From Acidocella facilis ATCC 35904 (GTDB lineage Bacteria; Pseudomonadota; Alphaproteobacteria; Acetobacterales; Acetobacteraceae), in contig NZ_JHYG01000007.1 of NCBI RefSeq assembly GCF_000687875.1, positions 62,001-126,000 of the forward strand: DNA of 64,000 nt. Direction: 5' to 3'. Positions 34,551-43,796 of this stretch are shown one piece after another. Numbering within the stretch: position 1 is the first letter of the stretch; each line of letters starts with the position of its first letter. The translations under genes were made by a program, and so were the position numbers. The notes under the pieces are model-generated. The model ran no database searches and had not been told where the DNA came from. It was given only the letters and a program-made list of their open reading frames with translations.

Positions 34551-35847
34551 AGGAATTTTCCGCCACTTCCTTCGTCACCCGCACCCGCTCAATCCGCCGC
34601 CCATCCATCTCGGTCACTTCAAACTTCCAGCCGCCGAACAAAATCGCATCGCCCTTCGCCGCCGGGCGCAGCAGCAGCGCCAGGATCAGCCCGCCCAGCG
34701 TGTGATAGCTGCCCTCGCTCGGCAGGTCCGGCAGATGCAGCCTGGCCTTGATCTCATCCACCGGGGTCAGCCCGTCCAGCTCATAGGCGCTGTCCGCCGG
34801 CGGCTCGATATAGGAGGAGGGGCCGGTATCCTCGGCATCGCCGACGATCGCCTCCAGCACGTCCGCCGCCGTCACCACGCCCTCGAAGCTGCCATATTCA
34901 TCGAACACCAGCGCCATGCCGAGCGCATCCGCCTTCAGCCGCTCCAGCGCGTCCAGCGCCGAGACCGAGTCCGGGATCGCCATCGGCTGGCGCAGCACGG
35001 AGGAGATGATCGGCCCGTCCTGCTTGCCCAGCACGCGGTCCAGCACATCCTTCGCCAAAATGATGCCGGTGACGTTATCGACCGAGCCGTCGCACACCAC
35101 GAAGCGGGAATGCGGCGCGGCGCGCAGCCGGGCGATGATGTCCTCGCGTCCGGCGGAGCGGTCGATCCAGACGATTTCGGTGCGCGGCGTCATGATCGCG
35201 CGCACCGGCTTGTCGGCCAGGCGCAGCACGCGTTCGATAATGTCGCGCTCCTCATTCTCCAGCACGCCGGTTTCGGCGCCTTCCACCAGCATCGCCTTCA
35301 GCTCTTCTTCGGAAACGCCGCGCCTATCCTCCTGGGTGGGGCCGAACAGGCGCAGCACGAGGTCCGTGGTGCGGCTCAGCAGCCAGATTGCCGGGGCGGC
35401 GATTTTCGCCAGCACCGAGACCGGCCCGGCCACTACCACCGCCAGCCGTTCCGGGTGGCGCAGCCCCAGCTGCTTGGGTACCAGCTCGCCAAACACCAAG
35501 GTGAGATAGGTGATAATGAGAACTGTGACGACGACGCCGACCGGCCCGGCATAAGGTGCGATATAGGGCACATGCCGCAGCGGCCCCTGCATGCGCTCGC
35601 CCAGCTGGTCGCCGCCGAACATACCGGTGAGGATGCCGACCAGAGTGATGCCGAACTGGGTGGTGGGCAGGAAGCTCTGCGGGTCATCCGCCAGCATCCG
35701 TGCCTTGGTGGCGCCGCGCAGCCCCTGGCGCTCCATCAATGTCAGCATCGCCCGGCGCGAGGAGACCAGCGCCAGCTCCGCCAGCGCGAAGGCGCCGTTG
35801 AGAACCACCAGAAGCACGAGAATCAGGATTTGCACGATCAAAGGCAT
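34549..35847 (-). CDS. hemolysin/CorC-HlyC family transporter (CNNM, CBS pair, CorC_HlyC)
   Basis: A 432-residue inner-membrane protein: CNNM transmembrane domain (about 1-190) with a hydrophobic start and FGELVPKQLGLRHPE, a CBS pair (about 205-330; MTPRTEIVWID, VFDEYGSFEGVVTAADVLEAIVGD), and a C-terminal CorC_HlyC domain (345-430). Family members take part in magnesium or cobalt export. The stop codon TAA overlaps the end of inverted-repeat element B. Confidence 0.92.
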   Translation of the reverse strand: MPLIVQILILVLLVVLNGAFALAELALVSSRRAMLTLMERQGLRGATKARMLADDPQSFLPTTQFGITLVGILTGMFGGDQLGERMQGPLRHVPYIAPYAGPVGVVVTVLIITYLTLVFGELVPKQLGLRHPERLAVVVAGPVSVLAKIAAPAIWLLSRTTDLVLRLFGPTQEDRRGVSEEELKAMLVEGAETGVLENEERDIIERVLRLADKPVRAIMTPRTEIVWIDRSAGREDIIARLRAAPHSRFVVCDGSVDNVTGIILAKDVLDRVLGKQDGPIISSVLRQPMAIPDSVSALDALERLKADALGMALVFDEYGSFEGVVTAADVLEAIVGDAEDTGPSSYIEPPADSAYELDGLTPVDEIKARLHLPDLPSEGSYHTLGGLILALLLRPAAKGDAILFGGWKFEVTEMDGRRIERVRVTKEVAENS

Positions 35848-36115
35848 GGCCCGCTTCTAGCGCGGAATGGCAGCCGACGCGATTATGCCATGAAGGTGGG
35901 CGCGCTGTTGAAAGCGTAAGTGAAGCTGTCCAGACAACGCCTTCAAAAGAAGGGGAATTTGAGCAAATCCTTCCTACATCTGGTTACAAGATTAAATTTT
36001 GTTTGCCTTAGTTGGGCCACATTCGCGCCCAGCACCTGCCGCACTGGACGATCATATTGGCTGTCGATCCGGGGATTTTCCCGGGACGCAGCTTGGACAT
36101 CGCTTGGACACCGCC

Positions 36116-38815
36116 ATGACGTACCAGTCGCAAATTCGCCGCCAGACGGCGCTGATCTCCACCCGCAAGGCCCGCAAGGGCTGGGCGTCCCCCAGCTCAT
36201 GGGCGGCCGCCATCGGCGTCGGTGTGGTCGCGTTCGGGATCTGGGCCGGCATCAACCGCCCGGCGACGAATATCGCGCCCTATACCGGCGAGATCGGCGG
36301 CTTCGCCTTCTCGCCCTTCCATAAAGGCGAGAGCCCGCAGACCGGCGATTACCCGACCACGGCACAGATCAAGTCCGATCTGGCGCTGGCGGCCAAGCAC
36401 ACCCACAATATCCGCACCTACACGGTCGAGGGCGATCTCGGGCAGATCCCGGCGCTGGCGCAGGGCATGGGGCTGAATGTCACACTCGGCGCCTGGCTGG
36501 ACCGTCACCCCGAGGCCAACGCCAAGGAGCTGGCGAAGGTCGTGCAGGTGGCGAACGCCAACCCGGACGTGAAGCAGGTGATGGTCGGTAACGAGACCAT
36601 CCTGCGTGGCGACCAGAGCGTGCCGGAGCTGGTCTCCGAGATCCGCTCGGTCGAGAAGCAGGTGCATGTGCCGGTTTCCACCGCCGAGCCCTGGCATGTC
36701 TGGCTGAAGCATCCTGAGCTGGCCAACTCGGTCGATTTCATCACCGTGCATCTGCTGCCCTACTGGGAAGGTGTGCCGGAGAAGATCGCCGTGCAGGACA
36801 GCATGAACCGCTATGAGGCGGTGCATAAGATGTACCCGAACAAGAAGATCGTGATCGGCGAAATCGGCTGGCCGTCGGACGGTATTGATATCGGCGCGGC
36901 GCGCGCCAACAACATCAACCAGGCCCGCTTCCTGCGCGATTTCTTCAATCTGGCGCAGCAGAAGCATCTCGATTACTTCGTGATGGAAGCCTTCGACCAG
37001 CCCTGGAAGACCAGCTTTGAGGGCCGTGCCGCCGGTTACTGGGGCATGTTCACGCTGGGCCGCCACCAGAAATGGTCGCTGACCGGCCCGGTCTGGAATC
37101 ACCCCGAATGGATCTGGTACGCCGCCGGCGCGGCGCTGGCCAGCCTGCTCGCCACCATGGCGCTGCTCTCCCGCCGCCCGGATATCCGCTTCACCGGCAA
37201 GCTGCTCTTCGCGGCTCTGGTGGAAGGCTTCACCGCGACGCTGGCGATGCTGCTGATGTATATGGGCCAGACCTATCTCTCGCTGGGGGCTGCCGCGGTG
37301 TGGAGCGGGCTGGCGCTGGGGCAGGGGCTGCTGCTCTTCCTGTTGATCGCGGACAGTTTCGATCTGGTCGAGACCATCTTCGGCCGTATCGCCAAGCGGC
37401 ATTTTGAGCCGATGCCGGCCCCGGCTGGCGCCAAGCTGCCGAAGGTTTCCATCCATCTGCCGATCTGCAACGAGCCGCCTCACATGGTGAAGCAGACGCT
37501 CGATAGCCTGGCCGCGCTGGACTATGACCGCTTCGAGGTTCTGGTGATCGACAACAACACCATGGACCCGGCTGTCTGGGAGCCGGTGGCCGAGCATTGC
37601 GCCCGGCTGGGGCCCAAGTTCCGCTTCTTCACCCTAGGCAAGTACAAAGGCTACAAGGCTGGCGCGCTGAACTTCGCCCTGCGTGAGACCGCCCCGGATG
37701 CCGAGGTGATCGGCGTGATCGACAGCGATTATCTGGTCGAGCCGGACTGGCTGCGCTCGATGGCCCCGGCCTTCGAGGACCCGGCGGTGGGCTTCACCCA
37801 GTCCCCGCAGGATTACCGGGATAATGACGGCTCGATCTTCAAGCGCATGATGTTCTGGGAATATGCCGGCTTCTTCCATACCGGCATGGTCACCCGCAAT
37901 GAGCGCAACGCGATCATCCAGCACGGCACGATGACGCTGATCCGCAAGGAAGCGCTGCAGAACGAGAATGGCTGGGCCGAATGGTGCATCTGCGAGGACA
38001 GCCAGCTGGGTCTGCGCCTGTTCCGCGCTGGGTACGAGGCGGTCTATTCCAAGAAGAGCTTCGGCAAGGGCGTGATGCCGGACGATTACAACGCCTTCCG
38101 CAAGCAGCGTTACCGCTGGGCCTATGGCGCGATGCGGATTGTTCGCGGCAATGCGGCGGCTTTGTTCAACCCCTTCAACAAGGAGCTGACCGCCGGCCAG
38201 CGCTGGCACTTCATCACCGGCTGGCTGCCCTGGTTCGGCGACGCGCTGGGCATCGCCTTCCTGGCCATGGGTCTGGTCTGGTCGCTGGGGCTGATCCTGG
38301 ATCCGGTGCGGTTTGAATTCCCGATCGCTTTGTTCATGCTGCCCTCGATCTTCCTGTTCGGCTTCAAGATCGTGCAGATCCTGGCCCTCTATAAGAGCCG
38401 CGTGCCTTGCGGCTTCTGGGACCGGGTGGGCGCTGCGGTTGCCGGGCTGGCGCTGAGCCACTCGATCGGCAAGGCGGTGTGGAAAGGCCTGTTCACCAAC
38501 TCGCTGCCCTTCCTGCGCACGCCGAAGATGGAGAACGCCCCGGCCCTGGTGCAGGGTCTGGTGATGGCCCGCGAGGAGCTGGTGATCCTGGCTCTGACCT
38601 GGGGTGCGGCGCTGGGTGTCGGCTTTGGCCATCACTGGGCGACGCTGGAGACCAAGCTGTGGGTGGCGGTTTTGTTCACCCAGTCGATGCCTTATCTGGC
38701 CTCGGTCGGCGTCTCCATCCTGGCCGCCCTTCCGGCCAAGGCGCCCAAGCTGGTCGCCGCCCCCGCCGTCAAGCCGATGAAGGCCCCGGTGATGCACCCG
38801 GCGGCTGGGGATTAA
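36116..38815 (+). CDS. beta-glucan synthase: GH17-like domain fused to GT2 glycosyltransferase
   Basis: An 899-residue membrane enzyme. A membrane helix (about 30-48) precedes a GH17-like domain (60-320) in which the two family glutamates are present: E160 in VGNETI and E249 in GEIGWPSDG. Four or so membrane helices follow, then a family 2 glycosyltransferase (about 470-700) with D536/D538 (DSDYLVEP), the catalytic ED in CEDSQLG and QRYRW at about 664, and further C-terminal membrane helices. The architecture is that of NdvB-type beta-1,3-glucan synthases that make periplasmic or cyclic glucans and couple synthesis to transglycosylation. ATG 36116 is selected as the first start before the membrane anchor; a frame extension upstream lacks homology. 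A strong terminator follows. Confidence 0.9.
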   Translation: MTYQSQIRRQTALISTRKARKGWASPSSWAAAIGVGVVAFGIWAGINRPATNIAPYTGEIGGFAFSPFHKGESPQTGDYPTTAQIKSDLALAAKHTHNIRTYTVEGDLGQIPALAQGMGLNVTLGAWLDRHPEANAKELAKVVQVANANPDVKQVMVGNETILRGDQSVPELVSEIRSVEKQVHVPVSTAEPWHVWLKHPELANSVDFITVHLLPYWEGVPEKIAVQDSMNRYEAVHKMYPNKKIVIGEIGWPSDGIDIGAARANNINQARFLRDFFNLAQQKHLDYFVMEAFDQPWKTSFEGRAAGYWGMFTLGRHQKWSLTGPVWNHPEWIWYAAGAALASLLATMALLSRRPDIRFTGKLLFAALVEGFTATLAMLLMYMGQTYLSLGAAAVWSGLALGQGLLLFLLIADSFDLVETIFGRIAKRHFEPMPAPAGAKLPKVSIHLPICNEPPHMVKQTLDSLAALDYDRFEVLVIDNNTMDPAVWEPVAEHCARLGPKFRFFTLGKYKGYKAGALNFALRETAPDAEVIGVIDSDYLVEPDWLRSMAPAFEDPAVGFTQSPQDYRDNDGSIFKRMMFWEYAGFFHTGMVTRNERNAIIQHGTMTLIRKEALQNENGWAEWCICEDSQLGLRLFRAGYEAVYSKKSFGKGVMPDDYNAFRKQRYRWAYGAMRIVRGNAAALFNPFNKELTAGQRWHFITGWLPWFGDALGIAFLAMGLVWSLGLILDPVRFEFPIALFMLPSIFLFGFKIVQILALYKSRVPCGFWDRVGAAVAGLALSHSIGKAVWKGLFTNSLPFLRTPKMENAPALVQGLVMAREELVILALTWGAALGVGFGHHWATLETKLWVAVLFTQSMPYLASVGVSILAALPAKAPKLVAAPAVKPMKAPVMHPAAGD

Positions 38816-38850
38816 GACTCGTAGGCACACGAGCTTGATGCCATGAATTG

Positions 38851-38881
38851 ACCCTCCCGCTGTGCAGCGGGAGGGTTTTTT
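38851..38881 (+). terminator. intrinsic terminator of the glucan synthase gene
   Basis: ACCCTCCCGCT pairs with AGCGGGAGGGT around GTGC, followed by six T. Confidence 0.9.
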
Positions 38882-39101
38882 GTGCAACGCGACACAGCTT
38901 TGCAAAGGCTGGGCTTGCGTCGCCTTGGCCGGCAAGGCTAAGGGATACTTACCTGCCGCCATGGCGCGAACGAGACATGGTGGCACAGGCTTTATACGGG
39001 GCGGGGACGCCCTTTACGGGCTGTTTTGCACCGTCCTTTTCCAGATTCGCGCATGGGATACCGGACATTGACCGCCAGGGCATGGGCCTTCGGCGGTGGA
39101 G

Positions 39102-40346
39102 ATGTTTGTTTTGACTGATTTGACCTTTGAGAGTTTTGGCCTGGCTTCCCCGATTTTGGGCGCATTGACCGCGGCGGGCTTCATCAAGCCCACCCCCATC
39201 CAGGCGAAAGCCATTCCCCACGCGCTGGCCGGGCGCGACGTTCTGGGCATCGCCCAGACCGGCACCGGCAAAACCGCCGCCTTCGCCCTGCCGATGATCA
39301 ACGCGATGACCGACCGCCTGCACAGCAAGCGCTTCTCGACCCGCGCTCTGGTGCTGGCCCCCACCCGTGAGCTGGCGGTGCAGATCGAGCAGGAAATCAA
39401 GAAATTCGCCGCCGGGCTTGGCCTGCGCACGGTGCTGATCGTGGGCGGCGTCAGCCGCTTCGGCCAGGTGCAGCGCATGATGCGCGGTGCGGACATCGTG
39501 GTGGGTTGCCCCGGCCGCGTGGTGGATCTGATGAACACCCGCGAGCTGGTGATCGACCAGTGCCAGTTCTTCGTGCTGGACGAGGCTGACCGCATGCTGG
39601 ATCTCGGCTTCATGCCGGATATCCGCAAGGTGGTGAACGTGCTGCCGGCGCGCCGCCAGTCGGCTCTGTTCTCCGCCACCATGCCGGCCGAAATCGCCAA
39701 GCTCGCCAATGGCCTGCTGCGTGAGCCGGTGCGCGTGGAAATCGAGGCGGTGGCCTCCACCCCGTCGCGCATCGAGCAGAGCGTGTATTTCGCAGAAGGG
39801 CCGGAGAAGCGCAACCTGCTGATCAAGCTGCTGCACCAGCCGGAATTCTCCAAAACCGTGGTGTTCACCCGCACCAAGCGCGGCGCCGACCGCGTGGCGC
39901 TGATGCTCAACAGCTCCAAGATCTCGGCCGCCGCCTTGCATGGCAATCTCAGCCAGAACCAGCGCCAGCGCGCCCTGGATGCGTTCAAGGCCGGTGAGGT
40001 GCGCGCCTTGGTTGCCACCGATATCGCGGCGCGCGGCATCGATGTGAATGCGGTTTCGCACGTGATCAATTTCGAGCTGCCGAATGAGCCGGAGAGCTAT
40101 GTGCACCGCATCGGCCGCACCGCGCGCAACGGCGCGGATGGCGTGGCGGTGGCGTTCTGCGACGCGACCGAGCTGCCTTATCTGACCCAGATCGAGAAGC
40201 TGACCGGTATCAAGATGAAGGTGGCGGGCGGCGAGCGTCCGCGCCAGGCGATGCCGGTGAAGAAGCCGGCCCGCCATCCGGATATGCAGGTGCGCAAGAT
40301 CAAGCCGAAGCGCCCGCCTTACCAGGAAAAGCGCAAGGTTGCGTAA
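39102..40346 (+). CDS. rhlE: DEAD-box RNA helicase, RhlE-like
   Basis: A compact 414-residue DEAD-box helicase: Q motif TPIQAKAIP, motif I AQTGTGKT, Ia PTREL, II DEAD, III SAT, V ARGID, VI HRIGRTAR, and a short basic tail (RPPYQEKRKVA). Length and tail fit RhlE, implicated in ribosome assembly and RNA turnover. The start is uncertain: ATG 39102 directly follows GGTGGAG, and TTG 39111 (TDLTFESFGL) has better spacing. It is the second DEAD-box gene in the window and, like the first, is followed by an inverted-repeat element. Confidence 0.92.
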   Translation: MFVLTDLTFESFGLASPILGALTAAGFIKPTPIQAKAIPHALAGRDVLGIAQTGTGKTAAFALPMINAMTDRLHSKRFSTRALVLAPTRELAVQIEQEIKKFAAGLGLRTVLIVGGVSRFGQVQRMMRGADIVVGCPGRVVDLMNTRELVIDQCQFFVLDEADRMLDLGFMPDIRKVVNVLPARRQSALFSATMPAEIAKLANGLLREPVRVEIEAVASTPSRIEQSVYFAEGPEKRNLLIKLLHQPEFSKTVVFTRTKRGADRVALMLNSSKISAAALHGNLSQNQRQRALDAFKAGEVRALVATDIAARGIDVNAVSHVINFELPNEPESYVHRIGRTARNGADGVAVAFCDATELPYLTQIEKLTGIKMKVAGGERPRQAMPVKKPARHPDMQVRKIKPKRPPYQEKRKVA

Positions 40347-40365
40347 GAGCTGAATATATTTATAG

Positions 40366-40498
40366 ACGTTTTTGGGTGCCGCCTTTTTTCAAAAAGGCGG
40401 CATTTTTTTCGCAGCTTTTTGGCCTGTTGCTGGCCGTCCCGATTCAGACTACGCGGCTTTGCCGCTCCGTCATCGGGACGGGGCGGCACCAAAAACGT
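40366..40498. repeat. inverted-repeat element, copy C
   Basis: Ends ACGTTTTTGGGTGCCGCC (40366-40383) and GGCGGCACCAAAAACGT (40482-40498) are inverted complements but for one base. Inside are an 11-bp GCCGCCTTTTT hairpin (40378-40401) and a nested module: CCGTCCCGAT/ATCGGGACGG (40434-40443 with 40472-40481) enclosing GCGGC-TTT-GCCGC. The element ends 21 bp before the mtnP start. Confidence 0.8.
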
Positions 40499-40519
40499 TT
40501 GATGTTTTGGAGTGGCGCT

Positions 40520-41404
40520 ATGGGTGAGACGAAGCAGACGGTCATCGGCATCATTGGCGGGTCGGGGCTGTATAATATCGACGGTCTGACAGACACCAGC
40601 TGGGTCAAGGTCGAAACCCCCTGGGGCGATCCCTCTGACGAGCTCCTCGTCGGTTCCTTCCACGGCCAGAAGGTGGTGTTCCTGCCCCGCCACGGGCGCG
40701 GCCACAAGACCACGCCGACGGCGCTGAATTACCGCGCCAACATCCATGCGCTGAAATCGCTGGGGGTGACCGACATTCTCTCCCTCTCCGCCGTCGGCTC
40801 GCTGAAAGAGGAACTGCCGCCGGGGCATTTCGTCATCGTCGACCAGTTCATCGACCGCTCCTTCGCCCGCGAGAAGAGCTTCTTCGGCCCGGGCTGCGTC
40901 GCGCATGTGTCGATGGCGCATCCGGTTTGCGGGCGTCTGGGCGATGCGCTGGAAGCCAGCCTGAAGGCGCTGGACCTGCCGCATACGCGCGGCGGCACCT
41001 ATCTGGTGATGGAAGGTCCGCAATTCTCCACCCTGGCGGAGAGCAACCTGTACCGCAGCTGGGGCTGCGCGGTGATCGGCATGACCAATATGCCCGAGGC
41101 CAAGCTCGCCCGCGAGGCGGAGATCGATTACGCTACCGTCGCCATGGTCACCGATTATGATTGCTGGCACGAGGACCATGACGCCGTCACCGTCGACCAG
41201 GTGGTGAAGGTGCTGCTCGGCAATGCCGACAAGGCCCGCGCCCTGGTGAAGGACGTGCTCCCCCGCCTGGCCGTACCGCGCACCGCTTGCGCGCATGGCT
41301 GCGACACCGCGCTGACCTACGCGCTGATCACCGCCCCCGAGGCGCGCGACCCGGAGGCGCTGAAGCGTCTTGAGGTTGTCGCCGGCCGCGTGCTCAAGGC
41401 CTGA
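40520..41404 (+). CDS. mtnP: S-methyl-5'-thioadenosine phosphorylase
   Basis: A 294-residue PNP-family phosphorylase that cleaves methylthioadenosine, the by-product of polyamine synthesis, into adenine and methylthioribose 1-phosphate. Blocks are IIGGSGLYNI, LPRHGRGHKTTP (phosphate binding), VMEGPQFSTLAE, GMTNMPEAKLAREAEI and VTDYDCWHE, which is the MTAP rather than the PNP version. GGAG precedes ATG 40520. The stop is separated by one base from the next start. Confidence 0.94.
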   Translation: MGETKQTVIGIIGGSGLYNIDGLTDTSWVKVETPWGDPSDELLVGSFHGQKVVFLPRHGRGHKTTPTALNYRANIHALKSLGVTDILSLSAVGSLKEELPPGHFVIVDQFIDRSFAREKSFFGPGCVAHVSMAHPVCGRLGDALEASLKALDLPHTRGGTYLVMEGPQFSTLAESNLYRSWGCAVIGMTNMPEAKLAREAEIDYATVAMVTDYDCWHEDHDAVTVDQVVKVLLGNADKARALVKDVLPRLAVPRTACAHGCDTALTYALITAPEARDPEALKRLEVVAGRVLKA

Positions 41405-41405
41405 T

Positions 41406-42128
41406 ATGTGCGGCCTTTGCGGTGATGGGCTGAACCGCCGCCAGCTGCTCTTTGCCGGGCTGGCGGCCCCCTTGGCGCTGGGGCCGCTCGATAAAGAAGG
41501 TCTGGTGGAGCCGGTGCTGCGGCTGCAACCACAATCCGGCCCGCGCCGTGTGGCGGTGACGCTGGATTGTTGCCCCGGCCATTTTGACATGCGGATCGCC
41601 GCGGTTCTGGTCGAGTGCCGCATCCCGGCCACCATCTTCGTCACCGCCGTCTGGATGCGGATGAACCCGGAGGGGCTGGCCTATTTCCTCCAGCACAAGG
41701 ACATCTTCACCCTGGAAAACCATGGCGCGCGGCATCTGCCGCCGATCCTGGGCACCAGGCGCGTCTACGGGCTGGAGGTGGCCGGGAGCTGGCCCGCGAT
41801 CCAGGCCGAGATCAATGGCGGGGCGTTGGCCATCACCCAGGCCACCGGGCGGGTGCCGCAATGGTATCGCGGGGCCGCCGGGCTCTACACCCCCTCGATG
41901 GTGCCGCGGATCGAGGCGCTGGGCGTGCGCGTGGCCGGTTATTCGCTGAATTCCGACGAAGGCGCCGGGCTGCCGGCCGCCATCGTGCAGGCGCGGATTG
42001 AGGCGGCGCGGGATGGCGATGTGATCGAAGGCCATATCAACCAGCCCAAGCGCGCCAGCGGGGCTGGCATTGCCGCCGGGCTTGCGGCGTTGCAACAAAG
42101 TGGCGCGCAGTTCGCCCGGCTAAGCTGA
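41406..42128 (+). CDS. polysaccharide deacetylase (NodB-like) family protein, probably exported
   Basis: A 240-residue protein with a twin-arginine-like start (NRRQLLFAGLAAPLALG) and a NodB-like fold. Motif 1 reads VTLDCCPGHFD (residues 52-61) where canonical enzymes have TFDDGP, so the second, metal-binding aspartate is Cys55; the metal histidines may be H106 and H110 (NHGARHLPP). LD-x-C-x-G variants occur in a distinct NodB-like subgroup, so activity may be altered rather than lost. It starts one base after the mtnP stop, suggesting co-transcription. Confidence 0.82.
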   Translation: MCGLCGDGLNRRQLLFAGLAAPLALGPLDKEGLVEPVLRLQPQSGPRRVAVTLDCCPGHFDMRIAAVLVECRIPATIFVTAVWMRMNPEGLAYFLQHKDIFTLENHGARHLPPILGTRRVYGLEVAGSWPAIQAEINGGALAITQATGRVPQWYRGAAGLYTPSMVPRIEALGVRVAGYSLNSDEGAGLPAAIVQARIEAARDGDVIEGHINQPKRASGAGIAAGLAALQQSGAQFARLS

Positions 42129-42351
42129 ACTAACGCGGCCTGACGCCCAAATGTCGAAAAAAATGAACGGCCTGCGGTTTGTTCGCGGGCTGATCACCGC
42201 GCCTACATCCCGCCTTCACTATTTCGTGAGCTGAGCAAATAGGAAAATTTCCTTTAACCTAAGCTTGTTGCGACAAAGCAAAGAAAATCATTTCATAACA
42301 TCTGTTAAAAAATTAACACGAACTCGTCTAATTTATAAGAGGAGCTTCGTG

Positions 42352-43350
42352 ATGACGGATGGAACCGACACAAACGGCTGGGGGGGAACCGATACAGACG
42401 GTTGGGGTGGAAGCGACACAGACGATCAAACACCACCCAACCCATCTGAAAACCTATTCCCGTTTTATCTGCTGAGCGGCGACGATGGGGGCAGTAGCGT
42501 CTCGGTTGGTCTGCCATTTTCGCTACAGACGCAGCAGGTGGTTTCCCTCACCAGCTCGCCGATTTTATATGGCGGGGAAAATTTCCTCATCGTCGGCCAG
42601 ACCGACACGCAGGTCTATATCGGCACCGCCAGCGAAACCGGCAACGGCAAGGTGATCGGCTTCGTGTTCGAGGACGCGACGACCCAGCAATATTTCCTGT
42701 TCTCCACCACGCCCTGGCTGCCATTTGGCACGCCGATTACCGTCAACGTCTCCAGCGGCGCCAACGATCCACAGCCGTATAACTGGGATCTCAGCACTGG
42801 CGGCGCGGCGGCCTATTGCTTCATGGCCGGGACCGAAATCGCCACCCCCACCGGCGGTGTCGCGGTCGAGATGCTGCGGGCAGGAGATCTGGTGCTCTGC
42901 CATGATGGCCGGGTGGCGCCGGTGAGCTGGGTGGGGGTGCAGACCATCGCCAGCCGCTTTGCCGACCGGTTGCGGGTGCTGCCCGTGCGCATCACCGCCG
43001 GTGCCCTCGGCAATGGGCTGCCCTGGCGCGACCTGCTGCTCTCGCCGGACCATGCGCTGCTGCTGGATGGCGTGCTGGTGCAGGCCGGCGCCCTGGTCAA
43101 CGGCGCCAGCATCCGGCGTGAGACGAATCTGCCGGAGCGTTTCTGCTATTACCATGTCGAGCTTGCCGACCATGCGCTGCTGCTGGCCGAAGGGTTGCCG
43201 GCGGAGAGCTTCCTGGATCAGGTGTCAGTTTTCGCCTTCGATAACTGGCATGAGCGCCCGGCACCGGCCCAGGCCCGCGAGATGGCGCTGCCTCGGGTGA
43301 AATCCGCCCGCCAGCTGCCGCGCGCCCTGCGCGCGCGCAGCGCCGCCTGA
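42352..43350 (+). CDS. Hint-domain protein with N-terminal Gly/Trp/Asp repeats
   Basis: A 332-residue protein. The N-terminus carries GTDTNGWGGTDTDGWGGSD-type repeats, followed by a beta-rich region (about 35-150) and a Hint_2-type domain from C156 (CFMAGTEIATPTGGVAVEML), with SPDHALLLDGVLVQAGALVN and YYHVELADHALLLAEGL downstream. Hint domains are the hedgehog/intein self-processing fold; the first residue cysteine is conserved. No signal peptide is obvious. GAGGAG lies upstream of ATG 42352; the 220-bp region before it is AT-rich and promoter-like. Function unknown. Confidence 0.85.
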   Translation: MTDGTDTNGWGGTDTDGWGGSDTDDQTPPNPSENLFPFYLLSGDDGGSSVSVGLPFSLQTQQVVSLTSSPILYGGENFLIVGQTDTQVYIGTASETGNGKVIGFVFEDATTQQYFLFSTTPWLPFGTPITVNVSSGANDPQPYNWDLSTGGAAAYCFMAGTEIATPTGGVAVEMLRAGDLVLCHDGRVAPVSWVGVQTIASRFADRLRVLPVRITAGALGNGLPWRDLLLSPDHALLLDGVLVQAGALVNGASIRRETNLPERFCYYHVELADHALLLAEGLPAESFLDQVSVFAFDNWHERPAPAQAREMALPRVKSARQLPRALRARSAA

Positions 43351-43546
43351 GGGCACGATTCGGGCCGGCATGTCTGTGATCTGGCCGGCGGGGCACCCCG
43401 ACGGCCTTTTTCACGCTGCTCGCCGGATCGGCCCAAACTGGCGGTTTTCCGCCGGCCAGGCCGCATTGCCAGAGGCTAGGATGCCGATTTTCCACAGGAA
43501 AATATACCCGTAGCGGATGATGACAGAAAAACTTCCCGCGCGGGAC

Positions 43547-43575
43547 TTGCAGGCCCAACGGCAACAAGCTAGGAA
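43547..43575 (+). promoter_or_regulatory. possible promoter of the tRNA genes
   Basis: TTGCAG (43547-43552), 17 bp, TAGGAA (43570-43575), placing transcription start about 15 nt before tRNA-Thr. Assigned by eye. Confidence 0.4.
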
Positions 43576-43597
43576 GCGCCGCACCTTCGCGGGTTTC

Positions 43598-43672
43598 GCT
43601 GTCATAGCTCAGGGGTAGAGCACTTCATTGGTAATGAAGAGGTCCTGGGTTCAATTCCCAGTGACAGCACCA
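43598..43672 (+). tRNA. tRNA-Thr (GGT)
   Basis: A 75-nt cloverleaf including the encoded CCA. The acceptor stem is GCTGTCA/TGACAGC, the anticodon stem CTTCA/TGAAG with loop TTGGTAA (anticodon GGT), and the T arm CTGGG-TTCAATT-CCCAG. Confidence 0.97.
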
Positions 43673-43720
43673 GCGAACTTGATCGGGGCGGCCTAATCGG
43701 TTAGGCAGCCTGGACCAAGG

Positions 43721-43796
43721 GCCCAGATAGCTCAGTTGGTAGAGCATGCGACTGAAAATCGCAGTGTCGCTGGTTCGATTCCGGCTCTGGGCACCA
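43721..43796 (+). tRNA. tRNA-Phe (GAA)
   Basis: A 76-nt cloverleaf with encoded CCA. The acceptor is GCCCAGA/TCTGGGC, the anticodon stem TGCGA/TCGCA with loop CTGAAAA (anticodon GAA), and the T arm contains GGTTCGATTCC. It lies 48 bp after tRNA-Thr, probably in the same transcript. Confidence 0.97.

Noticed and set aside
43598-43796. tRNA-Thr/tRNA-Phe pair considered as an integration site for a mobile island
   Set aside because: No integrase, no direct repeat of a tRNA 3' end, and flanking genes look native.
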